Source of the DNA: Ruminococcus sp.
GTDB taxonomy: Bacteria > Bacillota > Clostridia > Oscillospirales > Ruminococcaceae
Reading direction: 5' to 3'
Assembly: GCA_017626015.1 (NCBI GenBank)
Contig: JAGAJO010000006.1
Coordinates: 85,111 to 149,110 of the forward strand
Length of the DNA: 64,000 nt
Shown here: positions 45,941 through 53,013 of the stretch, in pieces
Position numbering within the stretch: the first letter of the stretch is position 1
Layout: each line of letters starts with the position of its first letter
Notes under the pieces: generated by a model
Told to the model about the DNA's origin: nothing
The model's input: the letters and a program-made list of their open reading frames with translations, nothing else
Databases searched by the model: none
Made by a program: the position numbers and the translations under genes

Positions 45941-46354
45941 TTAGCTTACCTCCTTTGCGTTATCTGATGTGCTATCGCCGTCACGACGAAGCGGATACCG
46001 TGACTGATTGGAAAACCATTCTTCAAAACTTGCTCGATCCACACGGGTTCGATGGTCAACTTTGAGAGTTTTGAAGTATCCTTTCTTGAAAACATCATAG
46101 ACGGTTGCCTCTGCAATGCCGAGGATTTTGCCGACATCCGCTACTGATAGGGTAGAGGATGTCCACTTAGCGCCGGGTAATTCGCCATTCACTTTCTTAT
46201 AATGGAACTGTCCGGCGTACCAATCCTCAAAGCTGGCAATCATCACCCGCATTTTTCCTGCGACAACACGGACTTCAAACAGTTTTTTCTTTACGAGCCA
46301 GTATGACTCCACCTTCTTTAATCCGAGAGATTGCCCCATCTCACGAACATACAT
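45941..46354 (-). CDS. excisionase-like protein with helix-turn-helix domains
   Basis: About 137 residues with two MerR/excisionase-like winged HTH units: residues about 1-55 (SLGLKKVESYWLVKKKLFEVRVVAGKMRV) and about 70-120 (LSVADVGKILGIAEATVYDVFKKGYFKTLKVDHRTRV). I chose ATG 46354, with GGGAAAG six bases upstream. It lies just before the integrase (one-base contact), the normal place for a recombination directionality factor. It is a longer relative of the two HTH genes upstream. Confidence 0.75.
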   Translation of the reverse strand: MYVREMGQSLGLKKVESYWLVKKKLFEVRVVAGKMRVMIASFEDWYAGQFHYKKVNGELPGAKWTSSTLSVADVGKILGIAEATVYDVFKKGYFKTLKVDHRTRVDRASFEEWFSNQSRYPLRRDGDSTSDNAKEVS

Positions 46355-46370
46355 ACTTGTCTTTCCCAAT

Positions 46371-46598
46371 TTAGTCACTTCCCTGCAAGCCATCAAGCCA
46401 TGCGTCAAAACTCTTTTTGGAAATTCGGATACTACCGCCAATTTTAACAACCTGAAACTCGCCGGATTTTACAGCAGCATAAGCAGCATTTTTGCCAACG
46501 CCGAGAATATCCTGTATTTCGTTTACCGTGTATGTTCTTTTTCCCGCAGAGGGAATATTCTCTGCGCTGTTTAGTGCAGCTATCTTTTCTTCAAACAT
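46371..46598 (-). CDS. excisionase-family HTH protein
   Basis: 75 residues. A helix-turn-helix of the HTH_17/excisionase type: YTVNEIQDILGVGKNAAYAAVKSGEFQVVKIGGSIRISKKSFDAWL. It is highly similar to the next gene upstream (46698-46952), so one arose by duplication. GGAGG precedes the ATG. Either it controls excision with the integrase, or it regulates element promoters. Confidence 0.8.
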   Translation of the reverse strand: MFEEKIAALNSAENIPSAGKRTYTVNEIQDILGVGKNAAYAAVKSGEFQVVKIGGSIRISKKSFDAWLDGLQGSD

Positions 46599-46697
46599 TT
46601 CGTCGCCTCCATAATGATTTTACTACCATATAGCCAAGCTCGCTTGCTTGGCTATATGGTACTGTAAAAAGGCGGGTTTGTTAATTTTGCGATTCTC

Positions 46698-46952
46698 TCA
46701 ATCGCATACTTGACTTTCTTCCGATTGTTTGTCTAAGGAATCAAGCCACGCATCAAAGCTCCTTTTTGGAACTCGGATACTTCCGCCAATACGGACAACT
46801 TTGAAATATCCTGCTTTTACAATGTTGTAGGCGGCTGTTCGCCCGACTCCAAGAATATCCTGAATTTCGCTTACGGTGTAAGTCCTTTTCTCAAACGGAG
46901 TAGGCTGTGCTTCGATGTTCTTATTTAGTTCCTGTATCTTATCTTCAAACAT
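46698..46952 (-). CDS. excisionase-family HTH protein (paralogue)
   Basis: 84 residues. HTH_17-type domain YTVSEIQDILGVGRTAAYNIVKAGYFKVVRIGGSIRVPKRSFDAWL, sharing most positions with the gene downstream. Start ATG 46952 overlaps the end of the MazF-like gene by eight bases and is preceded by GGAG. The coupling with a MazF-like toxin gene raises the possibility that it acts as the DNA-binding antitoxin, although MazE-type antitoxins have another fold. Confidence 0.78.
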   Translation of the reverse strand: MFEDKIQELNKNIEAQPTPFEKRTYTVSEIQDILGVGRTAAYNIVKAGYFKVVRIGGSIRVPKRSFDAWLDSLDKQSEESQVCD

Positions 46953-47514
46953 TATCATCGTCTCCTTCAAGGCGAGCTGGCTTCCGTTCCTGAATGATAT
47001 ATTCATATCCGTAGTTGAGGCACTTGTCGCATCGCTCCTTGATTCTTGCAAATGGATCAAGGCGTCGGACGATATAATCAGAACGGGACTTATAATCATT
47101 CAGGCACTTACTGCATAGGCAACGAATATCTGCTGTACGCTTTGGTTTATAAACCCACATTCCGAGAGCTTTCTTCAAACCGTTGTTTATTAACCGCATA
47201 AGATATGGACTATCAACGAACCCAATATAGTCTTTCAAATCCGTTTGATTAACAGTTTTAAGCTGCTCAAGCATAACCATAGACGGTTTCTTCAATCCAA
47301 AATCCTCGCCTAAGATAATATGGGACGGCAGGTAGCGTTTTTTTACTGCCGTGGTAATTGCAGCAACAACAGTTGTCGGACTGGCATCATTGCCTTCATC
47401 GCATTGCACGACCATAACAGGACGATCACCGTTTTGAATTGACCCCTCATTGTTGCCAAAATCATAATAGTAAATCTCTCCACGCTTAACCTTATGATTG
47501 TTTTTGCTTTCCAT
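46945..47514 (-). CDS. MazF/PemK-like protein with a C-terminal Cys4 tail
   Basis: 189 residues. Residues 8-120 form a MazF/PemK domain (VKRGEIYYYDFGNNEGSIQNGDRPVMVVQ ... TTVVAAITTAV), the family of mRNA-cutting toxins. Residues about 130-189 add CLCSKC and CDKC pairs about 35 residues apart, a probable zinc-binding tail not found in plain MazF. No classical antitoxin gene stands upstream; an HTH gene overlaps its end. It may be a regulated RNase of the element rather than an addiction toxin. Confidence 0.8.
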   Translation of the reverse strand: MESKNNHKVKRGEIYYYDFGNNEGSIQNGDRPVMVVQCDEGNDASPTTVVAAITTAVKKRYLPSHIILGEDFGLKKPSMVMLEQLKTVNQTDLKDYIGFVDSPYLMRLINNGLKKALGMWVYKPKRTADIRCLCSKCLNDYKSRSDYIVRRLDPFARIKERCDKCLNYGYEYIIQERKPARLEGDDDNV

Positions 47515-47531
47515 AATGTAATTTCAACCTT

Positions 47532-48155
47532 TCAATTTGTAGTTTGAAAGGCATTCCCGTCCGGATCGGAAACAAGTCCTTTCACTTGTTCTGAATAAGC
47601 AAGGTGAAATTGGGGGGTGCTTTCCAAAATTCTTTTCATTTTCCTGATTGCTGCGTGATAAGACTCGCTCACTGTTTTGGCATTTTTGTTGGATTCTTTT
47701 GCTATTTGTAAAAGGCTCACGCCGTCAATAATGTGCCTATATACATATTCACGCTGTAAGTCGGTGAGGCTTCGTAATGCTACCGTTACCGGACTATCTC
47801 CTGACCACTTTGCGATGATGGCATCAGAGAAGTCAGGAATGGAAAACTGGCTGTGATGTTCTTCAAATTCATCATCTATTGAATATTGATGATCTGATAA
47901 GCTGCGCTTGAGAAATTTATCGTTATTGCGCTTGAAATCTGCTCTTACAAGACCAAATGCCTCATCAAGCAGCAGGAAAGGTGTATATTTGCTTATCAAA
48001 TTTCCATATATCTCAATAAGTTCATCTTGCGAATGCGCTGTGATGATACCGTATTTTTCGGTTCCGGTATATCCCGGATATTCATATCTCAAATCAATGA
48101 CCTTGCATTCCTTGGCGAACTGATCTTCCAAGGCAAGGATATATTTTTTTGCCAT
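47532..48155 (-). CDS. sigma-70 region 4-like DNA-binding protein
   Basis: 207 residues. The C-terminal part (about 125-185) reads ALRSLTDLQREYVYRHIIDGVSLLQIAKESNKNAKTVSESYHAAIRKMKRIL, which fits sigma region 4 or a related HTH. The N-terminal 100 residues match nothing I know, and region 2 is not evident. Similar proteins in conjugative elements act as positive regulators. GGAG lies nine bases before the ATG; the MazF-like gene follows 17 bases later. Confidence 0.65.
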   Translation of the reverse strand: MAKKYILALEDQFAKECKVIDLRYEYPGYTGTEKYGIITAHSQDELIEIYGNLISKYTPFLLLDEAFGLVRADFKRNNDKFLKRSLSDHQYSIDDEFEEHHSQFSIPDFSDAIIAKWSGDSPVTVALRSLTDLQREYVYRHIIDGVSLLQIAKESNKNAKTVSESYHAAIRKMKRILESTPQFHLAYSEQVKGLVSDPDGNAFQTTN

Positions 48156-48277
48156 TCCCGTAATCTCCTTTGAATTTTTGAAATTTTTAGAAAATCAAAA
48201 ATTCGGAGGTTACGGGTACTCAGCTATGTAGCAGAGCCATTTGCCCGTCATCATATATGCCGCCTATAACAACAGAA

Positions 48278-48333
48278 AGCCGGACACCAAGAACAAAGGG
48301 ATACAATGATCCCTAAATTCTCAGCGTCCGGCT
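48278..48333 (-). repeat. two-tier hairpin between operon segments
   Basis: Outer stem AGCCGGAC (48278-48285) / GTCCGGCT (48326-48333) and inner stem GGGAT (48298-48302) / ATCCC (48309-48313). On the minus strand it follows the zinc-ribbon gene and is followed only by TTTCTG, so it is a weak terminator at best; an attenuator or structured RNA is possible. Confidence 0.55.
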
Positions 48334-48400
48334 ATTTGATGACTCGTTGGAGCTTATAGATCAGCCCACGGACTCGTTGCTCGGTACAAAGAGTGTGCGG

Positions 48401-48622
48401 TTATTCGATTGTTACTTTTCCTTTCCTTTGATGTAGTGCGCAAAGCTCCCTTCGGTATTTCGCCATTCTTCTGAGGGAAAGATCAACCTTTGATACCGTC
48501 CCACACCGCTGGCACTTTACTTCAATGATTCCCGTCGTTGGCGTAACCTTATCCAAAATCCGCCACCCGCATTCATTGCACCTCACAATGACCTTCATCG
48601 GTTTTGTCGCTGTGTTCTCCAT
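48401..48622 (-). CDS. small zinc-ribbon protein (Com-like)
   Basis: 73 residues. Two CxxC pairs (VRCNECGW and VKCQRCGTV) 22 residues apart form a zinc ribbon similar to the phage Com family of small translational regulators; the tail is basic. It starts directly after the end of the broken peptidase frame, with GGAGG upstream. Confidence 0.7.
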   Translation of the reverse strand: MENTATKPMKVIVRCNECGWRILDKVTPTTGIIEVKCQRCGTVSKVDLSLRRMAKYRRELCALHQRKGKVTIE

Positions 48623-49342
48623 TTAATACACCTCCACATCAATCCATCCACAAGGGTGATCAAGATAATCCTTCTTCAATATCCCAAGTTGCTTCAAGCG
48701 GATCGCCAATGCCGTTTTTGAGCAGCCCATAAAGTCCGCCATCGCTACGAACTTGTCGTATATTGCTGGCGCAATATGCCTGTTCAATATCTCAATTTTC
48801 TCCGGCAGTCCGAAAAGATAGAGTGCCTGTCCAATAAGCTCTTGCGGAATAAGTATTGCCGCCGCCAGCGTATTCGCTTACCACTCCTCCCAATCGCTAA
48901 TGGGCTTCTTCTTTTCAGAGTGCGTCCGGTAGAAATGAACTGCCGGAACATTTCTGTTGGCACCGTAGTCCTGCGGAAAAAGCATCTTGAAAATCTGATG
49001 ACTCGCTTCATGAGCGATTGTAAAATTGCAGCGTCCCCTCATTGTGATGTCTTTTTTCAGCTCCGATTCAACCAAGACGGTTTTGCCGTCAAGAATATAA
49101 AACGCATCTGCATCGTCATCCTCGAAAATCTCTACCCCAAGTTCTTCAAACGAGGTCATGCCGAGGATAGAGCCATCCAGTGACAAGTGCATATAGTCAA
49201 TATTCAGATGCAGAAGGCTCTCGCAGAGGAGGACGGGATCAATCCTATAGAATTTCTGTCCCGATATCTCCGGCAGCTTTTTATATGCTTCTATAATTCT
49301 GAGGGAAATTCCCTCAATATCTAATCGTGATAAATGTTTCAA
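48623..49342 (-). pseudogene. ImmA/IrrE-family metallopeptidase interrupted by one in-frame stop
   Basis: The gene starts at TTG 49342 (AGGAGG six bases upstream) and encodes about 154 residues with the zinc site TIAHEASHQIFKML, then meets TAA at 48878-48880 right after DWEEW. The same frame continues open for 84 more codons to TAA 48623. The continuation begins ANTLAAAILIPQELI, which is what follows E-W-Q in intact family members (EWQAN..AAA.L.P). So a CAA-to-TAA change is the simplest reading. A truncated protein with the HEXXH site would still be made, and read-through cannot be excluded. ImmA-like proteases cut element repressors. Confidence 0.78.
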
Positions 49343-49352
49343 TGTATGCCTC

Positions 49353-49598
49353 CTAACACTTCGCTTCAACGAACCGGCGACCGTTCCGTTCATTGAACAA
49401 AAAGGTTTCCCTTCCGAAGATCAAAATTGTATAGCGGATGCCTGTCCCGCCAACTTTCGTAGATGCCGCCCGGCAAGAATGCAGCACCCAGTCAATTTCA
49501 TAAAGCTGACCGTCCTCAAAGGTAATGCTGTTCGGGTGGCACTCTCCTTCAGGACTGAAATCCGTATTGACTGTGATATAAACTTTTCTTCTTCCCAT
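49353..49598 (-). CDS. small element protein of unknown function
   Basis: About 81 residues, beta-rich by appearance: RRKVYITVNTDFSPEGECHPNSI, then FEDGQLYEIDWVLHSCRAASTKVGGTGIRYTILIFGRETFLF. ATG 49598 has GGAGG seven bases upstream and is first in the leftward operon behind the operator region. I do not recognise the family; similar short proteins with an 'RYTI.I.G....L' strand are common in Firmicute elements. Confidence 0.68.
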   Translation of the reverse strand: MGRRKVYITVNTDFSPEGECHPNSITFEDGQLYEIDWVLHSCRAASTKVGGTGIRYTILIFGRETFLFNERNGRRFVEAKC

Positions 49599-49698
49599 GA
49601 TTTCGCCTCCTGCAATTTGTGGGTCGAGGTGTACGCTCTTATGTACGGATATGACTGGCGGCGATTCAAGAATTTTTCTTGAAAATTTCCCCCACATC

Positions 49699-49727
49699 TT
49701 GACAATGCCCACAAGCTGCTTTATAAT
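49699..49727 (+). promoter_or_regulatory. rightward promoter of the element switch
   Basis: Perfect TTGACA (49699-49704), 17 bases, perfect TATAAT (49722-49727). Transcription should start near 49734, on top of operator 1, and run into the repressor gene. Confidence 0.82.
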
Positions 49728-49733
49728 ATACTC

Positions 49734-49746
49734 ACAATCGGTTTGT
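49734..49746. promoter_or_regulatory. operator 1
   Basis: ACAATCGGTTTGT, one of three near-identical 13-base sites with ACAAAC-N-GTTTGT symmetry. It covers the start region of both promoters. Confidence 0.72.
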
Positions 49747-49758
49747 TAGCATGTCATT

Positions 49759-49787
49759 ATTATACGCAATCGGTTTGTGGTTGTCAA
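49759..49787 (-). promoter_or_regulatory. leftward promoter of the element switch
   Basis: Minus strand: perfect TTGACA (complement at 49782-49787), 17 bases, perfect TATAAT (complement at 49759-49764). It should drive the leftward genes toward the integrase. Confidence 0.82.
49766..49778. promoter_or_regulatory. operator 2
   Basis: GCAATCGGTTTGT lies inside the spacer of the leftward promoter, a position where binding would block RNA polymerase. Confidence 0.75.
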
Positions 49788-49806
49788 TAGGATTTTCAAA
49801 AAATTC

Positions 49807-49819
49807 ACAAACGGTTTGT
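49807..49819. promoter_or_regulatory. operator 3
   Basis: ACAAACGGTTTGT is a perfect palindrome around its central base. It is upstream of the leftward promoter and within the leader of the repressor messenger. Confidence 0.75.
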
Positions 49820-49848
49820 GTGTATGCCGTTGAAAGGAGCTTGAAATA

Positions 49849-50256
49849 ATGAAATTTGGCGAGAAACTTCGTAAATACAGACTGGAAAAAGGAATGACGC
49901 AAAGCGAGCTTGCGAAACAAGCCGGAATCAATGTCAACACGATTTCCAACTATGAAAGTGGCAAGACCTATCCTCAAAACAGGGAGGTCTATTCCATTCT
50001 TGCTCAGATCCTTGGCGTGGACCCCGATCATCTGCACAATGAAAATGATGACTTCTTATCTGATGCAAGTGCGAAATACGGTTCTCGTGGCGCAAGACAA
50101 GCTCAAGAACTTATTGAGGAGTTGACGGGCTTATTTGCCGGTGGCGAACTTGCGGAGGAAGATATGGACGCTATGGCACGAGCCGTTCAGGAAGCATACT
50201 GGGATGCCAAAGAAAAGAACCGGAAATACACCCCTAAGAAATACCGTAAGGAATAA
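49849..50256 (+). CDS. XRE-family repressor (ImmR-like)
   Basis: 135 residues: an N-terminal Cro/CI HTH (KLRKYRLEKGMTQSELAKQAGINVNTISNYESGKTYPQNREVYSILAQIL) and a helical C-terminal part (about 75-125) likely used for dimerisation. GAAAGGAG precedes the ATG. Three palindromic sites lie between it and the divergent promoter, and an ImmA/IrrE-type protease gene follows 35 bases later, as in ICEBs1 where ImmA destroys ImmR. It is the probable keeper of the integrated state. Confidence 0.88.
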   Translation: MKFGEKLRKYRLEKGMTQSELAKQAGINVNTISNYESGKTYPQNREVYSILAQILGVDPDHLHNENDDFLSDASAKYGSRGARQAQELIEELTGLFAGGELAEEDMDAMARAVQEAYWDAKEKNRKYTPKKYRKE

Positions 50257-50291
50257 GCCTGTCTTGGTATCCAGTAAGGGGGTGAACAAAG

Positions 50292-50816
50292 ATGTATAAC
50301 CAAACCGCAGAAATCGTGAAAAAAGCTGATCGTATCGTCAAGTCCTGCGGTACTCGTGATCCTCACCGTATTGCGAAGGAACTTGGGATAAATGTTAGAT
50401 ATGTAGATTTCAAAAGGCAGCGTGGTGCGTACAAGGTAATCATGCGTAACCGCTATGTCTTTTTGAATCTAAACTTGCATCCCGTAATGGAAAGCATTGT
50501 CCTTTGGCATGAAATCGGCCACGATCAATTTCACCGCAACGAAGCGGTGGCTACCGGAGGCTTTAAGGAATTCAATATTTTCGATATGCAGGAGAGCAGA
50601 ATGGAATTTGAAGCGAACATCTTTGCTTCACAGGGTTCCCTCTCCGACGATGAGGTACTGGAGCTTATTACGCAAGGATATGATATTCAGCAGATTGCAA
50701 GAGCGATGCACTCAGATATAAACTTAGTCGCACTCAAGGTCGATACCTTGCGAACGATGGGATACCAGCTCAGGCCGCAGGAACACAGGAATGATTTTTT
50801 GAAATATAATCGTTAA
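50292..50816 (+). CDS. ImmA/IrrE-family metallopeptidase
   Basis: 174 residues. The zinc site IVLWHEIGHDQFH (HEXXH) and a downstream glutamate-bearing EFEANIFAS match the family. The C-terminal QQIARAMHSDINLVALKVDTL is a helical domain as in other members. It probably cleaves the repressor encoded just upstream, inducing the element. AAGGGGGTG precedes the ATG. It is intact, in contrast to the second HEXXH gene on the other side of the switch. Confidence 0.88.
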   Translation: MYNQTAEIVKKADRIVKSCGTRDPHRIAKELGINVRYVDFKRQRGAYKVIMRNRYVFLNLNLHPVMESIVLWHEIGHDQFHRNEAVATGGFKEFNIFDMQESRMEFEANIFASQGSLSDDEVLELITQGYDIQQIARAMHSDINLVALKVDTLRTMGYQLRPQEHRNDFLKYNR

Positions 50817-50832
50817 ATAGGAGGCTCACAAT

Positions 50833-51840
50833 ATGTTAATGAACAGCAATGAGTATCTTGACCTTGTGCAAACAGTCAAGAATGAAATACAGCAAGCGCA
50901 GTATAAGGCAACATTGAGCGTAAACAAGGAGCTGATTATGCTCTACTATAACATCGGCAAGATCATCAATTCACACAAATCTTGGGGTAATAAATTCATC
51001 GAAAATCTTGCAACGGATATTCGCAGTTCTTTTCCAAATGCAAAGGGTTACTCTGTCCGCAACCTGAAATATATGGCAAAATTTGCTTCTACTTACCCCA
51101 ATGAAGAATTTGTGCAGACAGTGTCTGCACAAATTCCGTGGTCGCATAATGTTGCAATTTTAGACAAGGTAAAGGACGGAGCGCAAAGGGATTGGTATAT
51201 CAGAAAAACCGCCGAAAATGGATGGTCACACAGCGTTTTAATTCACCAAATCGAAAGTGGGCTTTACGAGCGTCAAGTAATCGCTGAAAAGATTTCCAAC
51301 TTTGAATATCGGATTGCTTCTCCACAAAGTGAGCTTGCAGTACAAACGATGAAAGACCCATATATTTTCGATTTTATTTCTTTCCGTGAGGATATGGTTG
51401 AAAGGGAAATCGAGCAGGCTCTTGTTCAGGATGTCACAAAGCTCCTGTTAGAACTTGGAACTGGTTTTGCATTTCTCGGTAATCAGTATCATTTGAATGT
51501 GGGCGGCGATGACTTCTACATTGATCTGCTGTTCTACAATCTGAACCTGCGCTGCTATGTCGTCATAGAGCTAAAAACCGGCGAATTTAAGCCGGAATAT
51601 GCCGGTCAGCTCAACTTCTATCTATCGGCAGTTGATGGAATTCTGAAAAAGGATGCGGACAATCCATCTATCGGTCTGCTGCTCTGCAAAAGCAAGAACG
51701 CTTTAGTTGCGGAATACGCTCTGAAGGATATGTCAAAGCCTATCGGGGTCAGTGAATACAAAGTCACAAGCAACCTACCTGAATATCTGAGCAAACAGCT
51801 TCCATCCATCGAGGACATTCAAAAGCGCATTAAACGTTAA
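50833..51840 (+). CDS. DUF1016 / YhcG-type PD-(D/E)XK nuclease domain protein
   Basis: 335 residues. The N-terminal DUF1016 region (about 5-165) includes LIMLYYNIGKIINSH and GYSVRNLKYMAKFA. The C-terminal nuclease-like domain (about 190-330) contains DDFYIDLLFYNLNLRCYVVIELKTGEFKPEYAGQLNFYLSAVD, where D-x(n)-ExK catalytic residues are intact. Its gene lies 16 bases after the protease gene. The family occurs widely in mobile elements, with suggested DNA repair, restriction or defence roles; none is proved here. Confidence 0.88.
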   Translation: MLMNSNEYLDLVQTVKNEIQQAQYKATLSVNKELIMLYYNIGKIINSHKSWGNKFIENLATDIRSSFPNAKGYSVRNLKYMAKFASTYPNEEFVQTVSAQIPWSHNVAILDKVKDGAQRDWYIRKTAENGWSHSVLIHQIESGLYERQVIAEKISNFEYRIASPQSELAVQTMKDPYIFDFISFREDMVEREIEQALVQDVTKLLLELGTGFAFLGNQYHLNVGGDDFYIDLLFYNLNLRCYVVIELKTGEFKPEYAGQLNFYLSAVDGILKKDADNPSIGLLLCKSKNALVAEYALKDMSKPIGVSEYKVTSNLPEYLSKQLPSIEDIQKRIKR

Positions 51841-51914
51841 AAACACGGAGGAACTTGAGAACGAGCAGAAAGGATATTTGTGCTCAATTTTCAAATTCTT
51901 GACTCCACGTCAAG

Positions 51915-52379
51915 TTAAAGATGAAGAAAATGCATCAGTAGATGCAACTCACCTCTCATTCCAACTCCAATTCCAAAAACAGGCGAAAAGCGAGATCCTC
52001 GAGCATTAAAAACTCTTCTTGCGATGTAAGCGATGAGTGCAAATATAATTATAAACAGCAAACAAAATGACAGCAGAATTTGTATGCAAACAGCTAAAGT
52101 TCCCCATCCGAATCCTGCGAGTCTGATGTCATTGAAAATCGTAATGGCAACAAAAATTGTTGAAATTATCCTGACAATATATGCGGATGAACCTCGAGCA
52201 CTTATCGATTCCGAAAGTATAACAATGAATAATGCCAGAACAAACAGGAAAACACCCGACCAAATACTAAAACGAAATCTTTCTCTGTAGAAGTCAGACA
52301 CATTTTTCAGAACAGTAATTGTACCGGCAACTATCGCTATCATCACAACAATAATTGCCGCAAGTGCTAAAAGCTCCAT
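51915..52379 (-). CDS. four-span membrane protein of unknown function
   Basis: 154 residues with four hydrophobic spans (about 2-25, 38-58, 65-85, 95-118) and a Gly/Arg-rich C-terminus. AAAGGAATG lies before the ATG. It lies beyond the terminator of the toxin operon (52435-52470), so it is not part of that operon, although it is on the same strand. No family recognised. Confidence 0.6.
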   Translation of the reverse strand: MELLALAAIIVVMIAIVAGTITVLKNVSDFYRERFRFSIWSGVFLFVLALFIVILSESISARGSSAYIVRIISTIFVAITIFNDIRLAGFGWGTLAVCIQILLSFCLLFIIIFALIAYIARRVFNARGSRFSPVFGIGVGMRGELHLLMHFLHL

Positions 52380-52434
52380 ATCAACATTCCTTTATTCTGA
52401 CGAAAATCGAGAACCGATACGTCAGTACGCTTAT

Positions 52435-52470
52435 AAAAAAGACCTGATGAATGCGTTGCATTCACCAGGC
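52435..52470 (-). terminator. terminator of the Hsp70-FtsK-toxin operon
   Basis: Minus strand: CCTGGTGAATGC / GCATTCATCAGG stem followed by TCTTTTTT, about 30 bases after the last stop codon. Confidence 0.88.
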
Positions 52471-52498
52471 CAGTATACAACGCCTTGTGCTAAATTTA

Positions 52499-52951
52499 TT
52501 AGGAGAGAATATTCTCCATACAGTCGGTAAGAATCGTATAGAAGTTTTCTTCTTCCTGCAGCTTCTGATTCTGACCAGTAAGACTGTTGAATATTTTTTG
52601 GGCAGTAGAACCGCCGGCAGCTTTGTTATAGTTGCGGAAGTTCTTACTGTAACCAACCTTAAACACATCCATAAAGGCATACTTGCCCTGGTGGGTAATG
52701 CGAATAAGGAATTGAAGGTAATCAGTAGGATGAGCAGTGTTATAGAGAACAAGAACATCCTCTACCTGCTTACTGAACAGCCCCCCGGTTTTCAGAGTGT
52801 CGTTGCGGAAAGCGACAGGGATGCCGTTAGAATCGCACTCATCCTGCAAACGCTCCTGGAGGACTGCCAAGTTTACATTGTTACCATCGGGGAAACGAAT
52901 ACGGTTAATAAAACGATATTCTTCGTTAAGATCATTCTGAGAATAGGCCAT
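52499..52951 (-). CDS. unknown protein, last gene of the toxin operon
   Basis: 150 residues with no signal peptide or membrane span. It starts MAYSQNDLNEEYRFINRI and has a central VLVLYNTAHPTDYLQFLIRITHQGKYAFMDVFKVG segment that looks alpha/beta. I do not recognise it. GAGAGG precedes the ATG, and the operon terminator follows directly. Guilt by association suggests a chaperone, adaptor or regulator of the system encoded upstream. Confidence 0.65.
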   Translation of the reverse strand: MAYSQNDLNEEYRFINRIRFPDGNNVNLAVLQERLQDECDSNGIPVAFRNDTLKTGGLFSKQVEDVLVLYNTAHPTDYLQFLIRITHQGKYAFMDVFKVGYSKNFRNYNKAAGGSTAQKIFNSLTGQNQKLQEEENFYTILTDCMENILS

Positions 52952-53013
52952 AAGTAATTACCTCTCTTTCACGATGTATTTTTAGTGCAAGGCGTATGTA
53001 TCAAAAAATAATG

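Noticed and set aside
46355-46450. Longer start for the HTH gene before the integrase (169 residues)
   Set aside because: The extra part overlaps the upstream HTH gene in another frame and has no ribosome site; ATG 46354 has one at good spacing.
48784-49011. 75-residue Arg-rich frame on the minus strand
   Set aside because: It is the wrong frame of the interrupted peptidase gene; its composition is an artefact of that.
51915-52379. Membrane channel of the toxin operon
   Set aside because: A strong terminator lies between it and the operon, and the small four-span protein resembles no known type VII component. A role in trans is not excluded.
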